Shown here: positions 5,590-13,670 of the stretch, piece after piece
Numbering within the stretch: the first letter of the stretch is position 1
Layout of the letters: each line of letters begins with the position of its first letter
Assembly (NCBI GenBank): GCA_007135505.1
Contig: SLIS01000187.1
Coordinates: forward strand, 1 to 16,932
Length of the DNA: 16,932 nt
Reading direction: 5' to 3'
Origin: Halovivax sp.
GTDB lineage: Archaea; Halobacteriota; Halobacteria; Halobacteriales; Natrialbaceae
The notes under the pieces: model-generated
What the model was told of the DNA's origin: nothing
Database searches by the model: none
The model's input: the letters and a program-made list of their open reading frames with translations, nothing else
Position numbers and translations under genes: made by a program

Positions 5590-8586
5590 ATGACCGCCGA
5601 GCACATCGAGGTCCGCGGCGCACAAGAGCACAATCTGAAAGACCTCGACGTCTCGATTCCCCGGGAGTCCCTGACCGTCGTCACCGGGCTCTCGGGTTCG
5701 GGCAAGTCCTCGCTCGCCTTCGAGACTATCTACGCCGAGGGGCAGCGACGCTACATCGAAAGTCTCTCCGCGTACGCCCGGAACTTCCTGGGCCAGATGG
5801 ACAAGCCCCAGGTCGAGACCGTCGAAGGGCTCTCACCCGCAATCTCGATCGACCAGAAGAACGCGGCCAACAACCCTCGATCGACGGTGGGTACCGTCAC
5901 GGAGCTACACGACTACCTCCGCCTGCTCTACGCTCGCGTCGGCACGCCGCACTGTCCCGAGTGCGGTCGCGAAGTCGGCGAACAGAGCGCCCAGAACATG
6001 GTCGAGCGCATCTTCGAGTTACCCGAGGGGACCCGTCTGAAGCTCGCCGCGCCGGTCGTGCGCGATCAGAAGGGCGCATTCGAGGACCTGTTCGACGAAC
6101 TCGTCGCCGACGGCTACGCCCGCGTGGAGGTCGACGGCGAGGAACACGACCTCACCATGGACCGGCCCGACCTGGACGAAAACTACGACCACACGGTCGA
6201 CGTGGTCGTCGACCGCGTGAAAGTCGGCCCCGAGGATCGCCCGCGGATCGTCGACAGCGTCGAGACGGCCCTCGACGAGGCCGACGGCGTCCTCAAGCTG
6301 ATCCTGCCCGATCCGCCGGAGGCGGCCGCCACCGACCTCGGCGAAGAGGCCCGCCGGACCGGCGACCTCGGTTCGACGACGGAGGCGGACGACGGTGCCG
6401 ACGACGCGACCGACGCCGACGAGCGCCTCGTCGTCGAGTTCTCTCAGGAACTCGCCTGCACCCACTGCGGAATCGACATCCCCGAGATCGAGACGCGCAG
6501 CTTCTCGTTCAACTCGCCCCACGGTGCCTGTCCGGAGTGTGAGGGCCTCGGCGAGACCAAGGAGATCGACGAGGATCTCGTGATCCAGGACCCATCGAAG
6601 CCGCTGAAACACGTCTTCGAACCCTGGAGCTACACCCGGTCGTACTACCGGACGCGACTCGATGCCGTCGCCGATCACTTCGACGTCTCGCTGTCGACGC
6701 CGTACGAGGATCTCGTTCCGGAGATCCAGTCGGCCTTCCTCTACGGGACGACCGAGCAAGTGCTCTTCCAACGCTCGACCAGCAGCGGCACCCGTCGGAA
6801 GCGAAAGCGGTTCGAGGGCGTCATTCCGAACCTGGAGCGTCGATACCTCGAGACGGATTCGGATTCGACGCGCGAGCACATCGAGGACTACATGTCGGCG
6901 ACGGCGTGTCCGGCCTGTGACGGGACCCGCCTGAAGCCGGCCTCGCGCGCCGTTCTCGTCGACGACACGGCGATCACCGAGATCAACGGCCTGTCGATCG
7001 GCGACGCGCTCGATCACTTCGAGTCGATGGAGGCGGATCTGACCGAACGCGAGCGAGTGATCGCCGAGGAGATTCTCAAAGAGATTCGCGCCCGACTCGG
7101 CTTCATGTGCGAGGTCGGTCTCGAGTACCTCACGCTAGACCGGGAGGCGTCGACGCTCTCGGGCGGCGAGAGCCAACGCATCCGGCTGGCGACCCAGATC
7201 GGTGCCGGGCTCGTCGGCGTGCTGTACGTCCTCGACGAGCCCTCGATCGGGCTCCACCAGCGCGACAACGACCGCCTGCTCAACACCCTGGCGGAACTGC
7301 GCGATCTCGGCAACACGCTGATCGTCGTCGAGCACGACGAGGAGACGATGCGCCGGGCGGACACGATCGTCGACATGGGGCCCGGTCCCGGCAAGCGCGG
7401 CGGCGAGGTCGTCGTTAACGGGCCCATCGAGGCGGTCAAGGACTGCGAGGACTCGATCACCGGCGACTACCTCTCCGGGCGCAAACAGATCCCGGTCCCG
7501 GAAACGCGTCGGGAGGGCGACGGCCACCTGACCATCCGAGGCGCCCGCCAGCACAACCTCGACGATCTCGACGTCGACCTGCCGTTCGGGTGCTTTACGG
7601 CGATCACCGGCGTCTCCGGCTCCGGCAAGTCGACCCTGATACACGACATCCTCTACAAGGGGCTCGCCCGCGAGATGAACGACAACACGAGCGTCGTCCC
7701 CGGCGAGTACGACGCCATCGAGGGGATCGACGAGATCGAGACGGTGCGCCTGATCGACCAGTCGCCGATCGGACGCACCCCCAGATCGAACCCGGCGACC
7801 TACACGAACGTCTTCGATCACGTCCGAGAGCTGTTCGCCGAGACGTCGCTCTCGAAACAGCGCGGCTACGAAGTCGGTCGGTTCTCCTTCAACGTGAAGG
7901 GCGGCCGCTGTGAGGAGTGTGGCGGCCAGGGAACCGTCAAGATCGAGATGAATTTCCTCTCGGACGTCTACGTCCCCTGCGAGGAGTGCAACGGCGAACG
8001 GTACAACGACGCCACCCTCGACGTCACCTACAAGGGCAAGACGATCTCGGACGTCCTCGACATGAGCGTCGAGGAGGCCTACGACTTCTTCGAGGCGAAT
8101 TCCCAGATCCGGCGTCGACTTCAGCTGCTAAAAGACGTCGGACTCGATTACATGCGCCTCGGCCAGCCCTCGACCACCCTCTCGGGCGGCGAGGCCCAGC
8201 GGATCAAACTCGCCGAGGAACTCGGCAAGCGCGACACGGGCAACACGCTCTACCTGCTCGACGAGCCGACGACGGGACTGCACTCCGCCGACGAGCGCAA
8301 GTTGATCGACGTCCTCCACCGCCTGACCGACAACGACAACACCGTCGTCGTCATCGAGCACGAACTCGATCTGGTGAAGAACGCCGACCACATCGTCGAC
8401 CTCGGTCCCGAGGGCGGAGAGAACGGCGGCGAACTCGTCGCGAAGGGGACGCCGGAGGAAGTGGCCCGCGTCGACGACTCATACACCGGACAGTACCTCC
8501 GGGACCTGTTACCCGCCGTGGACCTCGAGGGGCCGCGCGGACAGCGCGTCGAACCGGTGAGCGCGCCCGCGACCGACGACGACTGA
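5590..8586 (+). CDS. uvrA: UvrABC excision nuclease subunit A
   Basis: UvrA is the DNA-damage-sensing ATPase of bacterial-type nucleotide excision repair. It loads UvrB at lesions in the cytoplasm. This 998-residue protein has both ABC cassettes complete. Walker A motifs are at 33-41 (GLSGSGKSS) and 674-682 (GVSGSGKST). LSGGE signatures are at 523-527 and 864-868. Walker B Asp-Glu pairs are at 549/550 and 891/892. Zinc modules are seen as C290/C293/C314/C317 and C774/C777/C797/C800, with a further CPEC pair at 122/125. The protein is longer than the roughly 940-residue bacterial enzyme. The extra length includes an acidic, low-complexity insert near 240-278, before the first zinc module. No uvrB or uvrC is present in the window, as expected for dispersed uvr genes. 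The gene appears intact. Confidence 0.98.
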   Translation: MTAEHIEVRGAQEHNLKDLDVSIPRESLTVVTGLSGSGKSSLAFETIYAEGQRRYIESLSAYARNFLGQMDKPQVETVEGLSPAISIDQKNAANNPRSTVGTVTELHDYLRLLYARVGTPHCPECGREVGEQSAQNMVERIFELPEGTRLKLAAPVVRDQKGAFEDLFDELVADGYARVEVDGEEHDLTMDRPDLDENYDHTVDVVVDRVKVGPEDRPRIVDSVETALDEADGVLKLILPDPPEAAATDLGEEARRTGDLGSTTEADDGADDATDADERLVVEFSQELACTHCGIDIPEIETRSFSFNSPHGACPECEGLGETKEIDEDLVIQDPSKPLKHVFEPWSYTRSYYRTRLDAVADHFDVSLSTPYEDLVPEIQSAFLYGTTEQVLFQRSTSSGTRRKRKRFEGVIPNLERRYLETDSDSTREHIEDYMSATACPACDGTRLKPASRAVLVDDTAITEINGLSIGDALDHFESMEADLTERERVIAEEILKEIRARLGFMCEVGLEYLTLDREASTLSGGESQRIRLATQIGAGLVGVLYVLDEPSIGLHQRDNDRLLNTLAELRDLGNTLIVVEHDEETMRRADTIVDMGPGPGKRGGEVVVNGPIEAVKDCEDSITGDYLSGRKQIPVPETRREGDGHLTIRGARQHNLDDLDVDLPFGCFTAITGVSGSGKSTLIHDILYKGLAREMNDNTSVVPGEYDAIEGIDEIETVRLIDQSPIGRTPRSNPATYTNVFDHVRELFAETSLSKQRGYEVGRFSFNVKGGRCEECGGQGTVKIEMNFLSDVYVPCEECNGERYNDATLDVTYKGKTISDVLDMSVEEAYDFFEANSQIRRRLQLLKDVGLDYMRLGQPSTTLSGGEAQRIKLAEELGKRDTGNTLYLLDEPTTGLHSADERKLIDVLHRLTDNDNTVVVIEHELDLVKNADHIVDLGPEGGENGGELVAKGTPEEVARVDDSYTGQYLRDLLPAVDLEGPRGQRVEPVSAPATDDD

Positions 8587-8686
8587 TCCGGCACCGTCGC
8601 TGGCCGAACTCAAACGATCGTCGCACCCCCGGTTTGCGGCGAGAGCCGACACAAGAGCCATTGGGTCGGAAAACGGACTCTGACAT

Positions 8687-9685
8687 ATGACCACCGTTCA
8701 CCTTGCCCTGGAGGACCACCTCCTGACAATCGAGCGGACGGACGACGGCGCCACCGCGGCGTCGACGGCGCTCGATGCCGGTCGCCTCCAGTGCGTCACC
8801 GGGCCGGTCGACGACCCGGCCACCGTCTTCGTCGGGACGTTCGAGGACGGCTGTCTGCGGGTTGCTGACGGAACCGTCGATCGACTCGACGTCGGTGGCG
8901 GTGACCCGGTGACCGCGCTCGCGATCTCGCCACACAACCCCGACGTCGTCTACGCCGGGACCGAACCGAGTCGGCTGTACCGCTCGACCGACGGCGGGGA
9001 CGCGTGGACGCACCTCGAGGGCATCGCCGACCTGCCGTCCGAACCGGAGTGGTTCTTCCCGCCGCGGCCCGACACCCATCACGTCCGCTGGGTCGAGGTC
9101 GACCCGTTCGACCCGGACCGCCTCTACGTCGGCATCGAAGCCGGCGCGTTCGTCCTGAGCACCGACGGTGGCGAGACCTGGCGGGAACGACCGGACGGCT
9201 CTCGACGGGACAACCACAGCCTGGAGACCCACCCGGACCGGGACGGACTCGTCTACGCCGCCGCGGGCGACGGCTTCGCGCGCTCGACCGACGCCGGGGA
9301 GACGTGGGAGCAGCCACAGGTCGGGCTCGACCGCCGCTACTGCTGGTCGGTCGTGGCCGATCCAGCCGAGCCGGGGAGCGTCCTCGTTTCGAGTGCATCC
9401 GGTGCGTCGCGGGCTCACCGTCACGGAACGGCCGAGTCGTACGTCTATCGCCTGCGCGGCGAGGACGCCTGGCAGCGCCTCGAGGGGACCGGCCTCCCGA
9501 CAGGCGAAGGCGTCGTCCGGACCGTCTTCGCGACAACTAGCGAACCGGGCGTCGTCTACGGCGCGAACAACCGCGGGCTCTATCGAACGACTGACTTCGG
9601 GGACGAGTGGCAAGCGGTTCCGATCGAGTGGGACGAGGCGTTCGAGTCGCAGGTTCCGCGGGGGATGGTCGTCCAGACAGGGTGA
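8687..9685 (+). CDS. Cytoplasmic Asp-box (BNR) beta-propeller protein
   Basis: This 332-residue protein has four Asp-box motifs, S/T-x-D-x-G-x-x-W: RSTDGGDAW (99-107), LSTDGGETW (157-165), RSTDAGETW (199-207) and RTTDFGDEW (300-308). Strand patterns between them (DPDRLYVGIEAGAF, DGLVYAAAGDGFA, PGVVYGANNRGLY) are those of sialidase-like or Ycf48-like propellers. There is no signal peptide, so the protein is probably cytoplasmic. It lacks the clear catalytic context of a sialidase, and I would not call it an enzyme. Haloarchaeal relatives are annotated as WD40/YVTN/BNR-like or glycosyl-hydrolase-like. It sits 100 nt after uvrA and 57 nt before rps24e, with a separate promoter for the latter, so it may be monocistronic. 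The function is unknown. Confidence 0.88.
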   Translation: MTTVHLALEDHLLTIERTDDGATAASTALDAGRLQCVTGPVDDPATVFVGTFEDGCLRVADGTVDRLDVGGGDPVTALAISPHNPDVVYAGTEPSRLYRSTDGGDAWTHLEGIADLPSEPEWFFPPRPDTHHVRWVEVDPFDPDRLYVGIEAGAFVLSTDGGETWRERPDGSRRDNHSLETHPDRDGLVYAAAGDGFARSTDAGETWEQPQVGLDRRYCWSVVADPAEPGSVLVSSASGASRAHRHGTAESYVYRLRGEDAWQRLEGTGLPTGEGVVRTVFATTSEPGVVYGANNRGLYRTTDFGDEWQAVPIEWDEAFESQVPRGMVVQTG

Positions 9686-9697
9686 CCGGTTCGAAAT

Positions 9698-9705
9698 CCT
9701 TTTAG
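9698..9705 (+). promoter_or_regulatory. Probable promoter of the rps24e cluster
   Basis: CCTTTTAG, preceded by CGAAAT (a possible BRE), lies 37 nt before the rps24e start. This implies a short leader of about 15 nt. It falls just after the stop of the propeller gene. Confidence 0.45.
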
Positions 9706-9742
9706 CGCCGACAGGGGGATAGTAAGGTAACTGAGTGACATC

Positions 9743-10072
9743 ATGGACGTCGATATCATCGAGGAAGACGAGAACCCGATGTTGCATCGCACGGACGTTA
9801 CGTTCGAACTGAACCACGACGACGCCACGCCCTCCCGGCTCCAGGTGCGTGACAGTCTCGCCGCGACGCTGAACAAGGACGCAGACGAGGTCGTCGTCCG
9901 CAACTTAGACACCAAGTTCGGGATGCGAAAGACCGTCGGCACGGCGAAGGTCTACGAGACAGCAGACGCCGCGATCGACGTCGAGCAGGACCACATGTTA
10001 GACCGCAACAAGATCGGCGTCGACGTCGAGGCCGAGGCCGAGAGCGAGGACGCCGAGGCGGAGGAGGCCTGA
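9743..10072 (+). CDS. rps24e: 30S ribosomal protein S24e
   Basis: This is an archaeal/eukaryotic-type small-subunit ribosomal protein of 109 residues. It opens [23 protein letters not shown], followed by the family core [32 protein letters not shown] and [12 protein letters not shown]. The last 16 or so residues are an acidic tail typical of halophilic versions. It is followed after one base by rps27ae, the usual archaeal order, and then by kae1-bud32, forming a translation operon. The start is the ATG at 9743, since no better in-frame start lies upstream. It appears intact. Confidence 0.97.
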   Translation: MDVDIIEEDENPMLHRTDVTFELNHDDATPSRLQVRDSLAATLNKDADEVVVRNLDTKFGMRKTVGTAKVYETADAAIDVEQDHMLDRNKIGVDVEAEAESEDAEAEEA

Positions 10073-10073
10073 G

Positions 10074-10208
10074 ATGCCCCGACACGAACTCTACGCCGAC
10101 GACGGAACCGTCGAACGCGAGGAGTGTCCGCGCTGTGGCGACGCCTATCTCGCCGACCACGGCGACCGCCGCCACTGCGGCAAGTGCGGCTACACCGAGT
10201 GGGAGTGA
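10074..10208 (+). CDS. rps27ae: 30S ribosomal protein S27ae
   Basis: This 44-residue zinc-ribbon protein of the small ribosomal subunit has four ligands: Cys18, Cys21, Cys35 and Cys38 ([21 protein letters not shown]). It keeps the family ending GYTEWE. The ATG begins one base after the S24e stop, so the two are translationally coupled. It matches archaeal S27ae, which lacks the ubiquitin fusion of eukaryotes. It is easily missed because of its length, but the family match is clear. Confidence 0.96.
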   Translation: MPRHELYADDGTVEREECPRCGDAYLADHGDRRHCGKCGYTEWE

Positions 10209-10211
10209 GTG

Positions 10212-10241
10212 CGATGCTCCGAGCGCGAGCGAGGAGCATCG
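10212..10241 (+). other. Stem-loop between rps27ae and kae1-bud32
   Basis: A perfect 9-bp inverted repeat, CGATGCTCC (10212-10220) with GGAGCATCG (10233-10241), encloses a 12-nt GAGCG-rich loop. It begins 4 nt after the rps27ae stop. It may attenuate transcription or set the RNA end between ribosomal protein genes and the t6A gene. It also argues that 10209-10271 is not coding. GAGCG-type hairpins of this look are frequent between haloarchaeal genes. Confidence 0.55.
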
Positions 10242-10271
10242 GAGAAATGGGAACGGGGAGCGGTGCGACCC

Positions 10272-11978
10272 GTGAGCCGTGAGTTGCGCGTCCTCGGAAT
10301 CGAGGGCACGGCCTGGGCAGCCAGCGCCGCCGTCTACGATTCCGAGACCGATTCTACGTTCATCGAGAGCGACGCCTACCAGCCCGAAAGCGGCGGTATT
10401 CACCCGCGAGAGGCCGCAGAGCACATGCACGGGGCGATCCCGACGGTCGTCGAGACGGCCCTCGATCACGCCCGCGAGTTGCAGGCCGAAAGCGGCGAGT
10501 CGGCGACCGGCGAAGCGACGGGAGCCGGCGGTTCGACAACTGCGGACGAATCGGCCGCCGCGCCGATCGACGCCGTCGCGTTCTCGCGCGGTCCGGGATT
10601 AGGACCCTGTCTGCGGATCGTCGCCACGGCGGCCCGCGCTCTCGCCCAGACGCTCGCGGTGCCGCTGGTCGGCGTCAATCACATGATCGCTCACCTGGAA
10701 ATCGGCCGACACACCGCCGAGTTTTCGGACCCGGTCTGCCTGAATGCCAGCGGCGCCAACGCCCATCTCCTCGCGTATCGAAATGGCCGCTATCGCGTCC
10801 TTGGCGAGACGATGGACACCGGCGTCGGTAACGCGATCGACAAGTTCACCCGTCACGTCGGCTGGTCTCACCCCGGCGGACCGAAGGTCGAGGCCGCCGC
10901 CGAAGACGGCGAGTACGTCGACCTTCCTTACGTCGTAAAGGGGATGGACTTCTCCTTTTCCGGAATCATGTCGGCGGCGAAAGCCGAGTACGACGAGGGG
11001 ACGCCGGTCGAGGACGTCTGCGTTTCGTTGCAAGAGACCGTCTTCGCGATGCTGACCGAGGTCTCGGAACGGGCGCTGTCGCTGACCGGGAGCGACGAGT
11101 TCGTCCTGGGCGGCGGCGTCGGTCAGAACGACCGGCTGTGCGAGATGCTCGAGACGATGTGTGCCGAGCGGGGTGCGACCTTCCACGCCCCCGAGCCCCG
11201 ATTCCTCCGGGACAACGCGGGCATGATCGCCGTCCTCGGCGCGAAGATGTACGCCGCCGGGCAGACGCTCGCTATCGAGGACTCGCGGGTCGACCCGGAC
11301 TTTCGCCCGGACGAAGTGGACGTGACCTGGCGCGAAGACGCGGAGGCGACGTCCGTCAAGCCGGCGCCGTCCGACGGCGTCATCGACGGCGCCGAGGCCG
11401 TCGTCTCCGTCGACCGCGAGGCCGGTCGCGTCGAAAAGCGACGGCTACCCAAACCCTACCGACACCCCGACCTCGACGAGCGGCTCCGACGGGAGCGAAC
11501 GGCGATCGAGGCCCGCCTGACGAGTCAGGCCAGGCAGGTCGGCGTCCCGACGCCGGTCATCAGGGACGTCGACCCCTACGCCGCGACGATCGCCTTCGAG
11601 TTCGTCGGCGAGCGCGACCTGCGCGACGCACTCGCCGTCGACTTCGTCCGAGACGTGGGGCGGTACCTCGCTGCGATCCACGAGGCCGGCTTCGTACACG
11701 GCGATCCGACGACGCGCAACGTTCGCGTCGAGAGCGACGGGACGTCCCCCGCGGCCGGCCGAACCTACCTCATCGACTTCGGCCTGGGGTATCACACCGA
11801 CCACGTCGAGGATTACGCGATGGACTTACACGTCTTCGATCAGAGCCTCGTCGGGACCGCAAGCGAGCCCGAACGGCTCCGGGAGGCGTTCCTCGCGGCC
11901 TACCGGGACGCGGGCGAGGCGCGCGTGCTGGAGCGACTCCGCGACGTCGAGGGACGGGGCCGCTACGTCGGCGGGTGA
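10272..11978 (+). CDS. kae1: Kae1-Bud32 fusion, tRNA t6A37 synthesis (KEOPS complex)
   Basis: This bifunctional protein of 568 residues starts at GTG 10272. The N-terminal Kae1 half transfers threonylcarbamoyl to A37 of tRNAs reading ANN codons. Its metal ligands are His137, His141 (HMIAH) and Asp314 (RDNAGMIA), and it has FSRGPGLGP and SFSGIM motifs. The C-terminal Bud32 half (about 365-568) is an atypical small kinase/ATPase with HGDPTTRN (catalytic Asp478) and DFG (502-504); it regulates Kae1. The fusion is standard in many Euryarchaeota. An S/T/G/A-rich insert at about 71-97 is unusual and probably a surface loop. A longer frame from GTG 10209 is open, but its extra 21 residues cover a perfect stem-loop and precede the family start (RVLGIEGTAWAASA), so it is rejected. 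GTG 10263 is an alternative. It is probably co-transcribed with rps24e and rps27ae. Confidence 0.96.
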   Translation: MSRELRVLGIEGTAWAASAAVYDSETDSTFIESDAYQPESGGIHPREAAEHMHGAIPTVVETALDHARELQAESGESATGEATGAGGSTTADESAAAPIDAVAFSRGPGLGPCLRIVATAARALAQTLAVPLVGVNHMIAHLEIGRHTAEFSDPVCLNASGANAHLLAYRNGRYRVLGETMDTGVGNAIDKFTRHVGWSHPGGPKVEAAAEDGEYVDLPYVVKGMDFSFSGIMSAAKAEYDEGTPVEDVCVSLQETVFAMLTEVSERALSLTGSDEFVLGGGVGQNDRLCEMLETMCAERGATFHAPEPRFLRDNAGMIAVLGAKMYAAGQTLAIEDSRVDPDFRPDEVDVTWREDAEATSVKPAPSDGVIDGAEAVVSVDREAGRVEKRRLPKPYRHPDLDERLRRERTAIEARLTSQARQVGVPTPVIRDVDPYAATIAFEFVGERDLRDALAVDFVRDVGRYLAAIHEAGFVHGDPTTRNVRVESDGTSPAAGRTYLIDFGLGYHTDHVEDYAMDLHVFDQSLVGTASEPERLREAFLAAYRDAGEARVLERLRDVEGRGRYVGG

Positions 11979-12077
11979 CTCCGATCTGACCGCCGGTTGT
12001 CCGGCCCGCCTTTCGAACACGAGCCGTTACGAGCACGGACGATCGCTGACGACGCTCGCGTGGCACGCGCCGGCACA

Positions 12078-12084
12078 CAATACT
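12078..12084 (+). promoter_or_regulatory. TATA-like box before the DUF5808-like gene
   Basis: CAATACT lies 28 nt before the ATG at 12113 in an otherwise GC-rich intergenic region. The spacing suits a haloarchaeal promoter with a short leader. Confidence 0.4.
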
Positions 12085-12112
12085 CTTGATACCCCACGTC
12101 GTATCAGCAATC

Positions 12113-12391
12113 ATGGCAGACAAACCGACTTCCGGAGAGATTCTCGGGATTCCGTACAACTTCGATCGACCGAGCATCGGGCGGCTACTCTCGTCGTACT
12201 GGCAACCGGGCGAGGGGATGCTCGTCGAGAAACCGTTCGGCGTCGGCTACACGCTCAACCTCGCGAACTGGCGTTCGTGGCTGGTCGTCGGCCTCGCCGC
12301 CGTCCTGCTCTGGCAGGAGGGAAGCGATGGCGGAGACGGCGGAAGCGACGACTCGGGCGAACCGGTCGAAGTCCTCGTCGACGACGAGTAG
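12113..12391 (+). CDS. Small DUF5808-like membrane-associated protein
   Basis: This 92-residue protein reads GEILGIPYNFDRPSIGRLLSSYWQPGEGMLVEKPFGVGYTLNLANWRSWLVVGLAAVLLW. The G-x-P-Y-N-F-D opening and the KPFGVGYTLNLAN segment match small haloarchaeal proteins assigned to DUF5808, as far as I recall. Residues about 53-67 form one short hydrophobic segment, either a single membrane helix or an amphipathic anchor. The C-terminal 25 residues are very acidic (GDGGSDDSGEP). No catalytic motif is visible and the function is unknown. The frame is open upstream to TTG 12086, but the ATG at 12113 fits the family start and the TATA spacing. It stands alone between kae1-bud32 and rdgB, each with separate promoters. 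Confidence 0.8.
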   Translation: MADKPTSGEILGIPYNFDRPSIGRLLSSYWQPGEGMLVEKPFGVGYTLNLANWRSWLVVGLAAVLLWQEGSDGGDGGSDDSGEPVEVLVDDE

Positions 12392-12440
12392 GCAAGTACC
12401 GGACGGACTACCCGCAGTCGGGGCGCGGAGACCGACGCCA

Positions 12441-12447
12441 CTATTTT
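12441..12447 (+). promoter_or_regulatory. TATA box of rdgB
   Basis: CTATTTT lies 22 nt before the ATG at 12470, indicating a leaderless transcript. It is identical in sequence and nearly in spacing to the box before the PRC-barrel gene (5107-5113). Confidence 0.55.
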
Positions 12448-12469
12448 CGTTCGGCCCGCGCTCTCGACC

Positions 12470-13027
12470 ATGACCCTTCGATTCGTCACCGGCAACGAGG
12501 GCAAGGTAACGGAAGCGCGGGAGTACTTCGACGGCATCGCGGAGGTCGAGCAGACGGACTACGACTACACGGAAATCCAGGCCGACACGACGGAGGAGAT
12601 CGCCGTCCAGGGGGCGATCGAGGCCTACACCGAGTTCGGCGGCGAGGAACCGGTGTTCGTCGACGACACCGGCCTCTACATCGACGCCCTCGGGGGCTTT
12701 CCCGGTCCGTACGCGGCCTACGTTCAGGACACGCTCGGGATCGAGCGCGTGTGGAACGTCGCCGCCACCGAAGACAACCGTCGGGCCCGCTTTCGGACAG
12801 TGATCGCCTACGTGACGGGCGATCCGGCCGATCCGGACGTCGAGACGTTCAGCGGTTCCCTCGCCGGAACCATCGTCGCTCCCCGCGGCGACGGCGGGTT
12901 CGGGTACGACCCAATATTTGCGTACAACGGGACGACGCTGGCCGAGATGGACACCGAGGAGAAAAACGCCATCTCACATCGTGGTCGGGCGCTGGCATCG
13001 TTTGCCGAGTGGTTGGCAGACGAATAA
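12470..13027 (+). CDS. rdgB: RdgB/HAM1-family non-canonical purine NTP pyrophosphatase
   Basis: This house-cleaning enzyme hydrolyses dITP, ITP and XTP to the monophosphates plus pyrophosphate, keeping deaminated purines out of DNA and RNA. At 185 residues the length is normal. The motifs are in order: TGNEGK (7-12) binding the triphosphate, DDTGL (65-69) with the catalytic Asp, GGFPGPYAAY (75-84), GGFGYDPIF (142-150) for base recognition, and SHRGRA (169-174). The start fits the leaderless promoter and the family opening (LRFVTGNEGKV). A perfect AT-rich hairpin overlaps its stop codon. The gene is intact and probably monocistronic. Confidence 0.97.
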   Translation: MTLRFVTGNEGKVTEAREYFDGIAEVEQTDYDYTEIQADTTEEIAVQGAIEAYTEFGGEEPVFVDDTGLYIDALGGFPGPYAAYVQDTLGIERVWNVAATEDNRRARFRTVIAYVTGDPADPDVETFSGSLAGTIVAPRGDGGFGYDPIFAYNGTTLAEMDTEEKNAISHRGRALASFAEWLADE

Positions 13028-13045
13028 ATCGAATATTTTCGATTT
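13026..13045 (+). terminator. AT-rich perfect hairpin at the rdgB stop
   Basis: AAATCGAA (13026-13033) and TTCGATTT (13038-13045) form a perfect 8-bp inverted repeat around TATT. The first two bases belong to the TAA stop. Position suggests an rdgB transcript end. The stem is AT-rich and no long T-run follows, so a protein-binding palindrome for the arsenic region is the alternative. Confidence 0.45.
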
Positions 13046-13170
13046 CAAAAGTGGGATCGAAGCAGCGGGAGTAGTTGTAAGGACTGAGACCACTCGATCA
13101 ACGCACGTATTTGGGCAATATCGGCATCTGAAGAGTTATTCGTGGATGTCGTCGACGAACCACCCCCATC
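13046..13170. other. AT-richer intergenic segment before the arsenic genes
   Basis: This stretch is clearly less GC-rich than its flanks. The minus strand is open across it but gives a peptide with no recognisable family and no promoter. It may be the remains of a decayed gene or of an older insertion junction; no direct repeat or transposase trace was seen. Confidence 0.35.
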
Positions 13171-13193
13171 TTTATATCGATAAAACCCGATAT
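13171..13193 (+). promoter_or_regulatory. arsR-arsM promoter with TATA-overlapping inverted repeat
   Basis: TTTATAT (13171-13177) is the strongest TATA box in the window. It overlaps a perfect inverted repeat ATATCG (13174-13179) / CGATAT (13188-13193) with an 8-nt spacer. An ArsR-type repressor bound here would block TBP/TFB, the expected mode of control. The ATG lies 53 nt further on, giving a leader of roughly 45-50 nt, longer than elsewhere in the window. Assigning the site to this ArsR is inference. Confidence 0.6.
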
Positions 13194-13246
13194 GAAAAAC
13201 GAGTCGGACTCGGTCGTCGCCCGACGACCGCGCTGGCCTCTGACGG

Positions 13247-13648
13247 ATGACCACAGAACCCACTCACACGACGGCCCTCGAGGCCGCCTGTGACTCGCTG
13301 GACGGACTGTACGACGACGCGGACATAGACGCGTGCGTAGACGCGCTCACGGATCGTCGCCCGGACGAGCCAGCGATCGACACGCAGGCGGTCGTCTTCG
13401 GCGCACTGGCGAACGAACACCGGTTGCGAGCGCTGGCGGCGCTCCGCGGGGGCGAACTCTGTGCCTGCGAGCTGCAGGTCGTCCTCGACGCCCCGCAGTC
13501 GACCGTCGCGACCCACCTCGGGGAGCTCCGGGAGGCCGGTCTCGTGACGACGCGCAAGAAGGGGCGCTGGACGTACTACCGGATCGCCGACACCGCCGCG
13601 ACCGAACTGCTCGACCTGGCGGCCTCGATCGAGGCAGCCAACGACTGA
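13247..13648 (+). CDS. arsR: ArsR-family metalloregulatory repressor
   Basis: This 133-residue ArsR/SmtB winged-helix protein carries the arsenite-sensing box ELCACEL (Cys72, Cys74) at the start of the DNA-binding helix pair. It is followed by VVLDAPQSTVATHLGELREAGLV (recognition helix) and the wing KKGRWTYYRI. Binding of As(III) or Sb(III) should release it from DNA. The N-terminus is about 45 residues longer than minimal ArsR proteins and has two further cysteines (15 and 30), which might add a metal ligand. An in-frame TGA at 13241 leaves the ATG at 13247 as the first start. arsM follows after 22 nt, so the two form one operon, presumably controlled by the repeat at 13171-13193. Confidence 0.93.
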   Translation: MTTEPTHTTALEAACDSLDGLYDDADIDACVDALTDRRPDEPAIDTQAVVFGALANEHRLRALAALRGGELCACELQVVLDAPQSTVATHLGELREAGLVTTRKKGRWTYYRIADTAATELLDLAASIEAAND

Positions 13649-13670
13649 CAGAAACGCGACTACGATACCT

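Noticed and set aside
5181..6542. 453-codon open frame on the plus strand over the PRC-barrel gene and the start of uvrA
   Set aside because: The translation is almost entirely Arg/Pro/Ser-rich and it overlaps two genes with solid family matches in another frame.
8351..9817. 488-codon open frame on the minus strand across uvrA, the propeller gene and rps24e
   Set aside because: It is antisense to three clear genes, Arg/Val-rich without family motifs, and a known artefact of high-GC codon bias.
13045..13263. 72-codon minus-strand frame in the gap before arsR
   Set aside because: No recognisable family, no promoter, and it spans the arsR promoter; at most a gene remnant.
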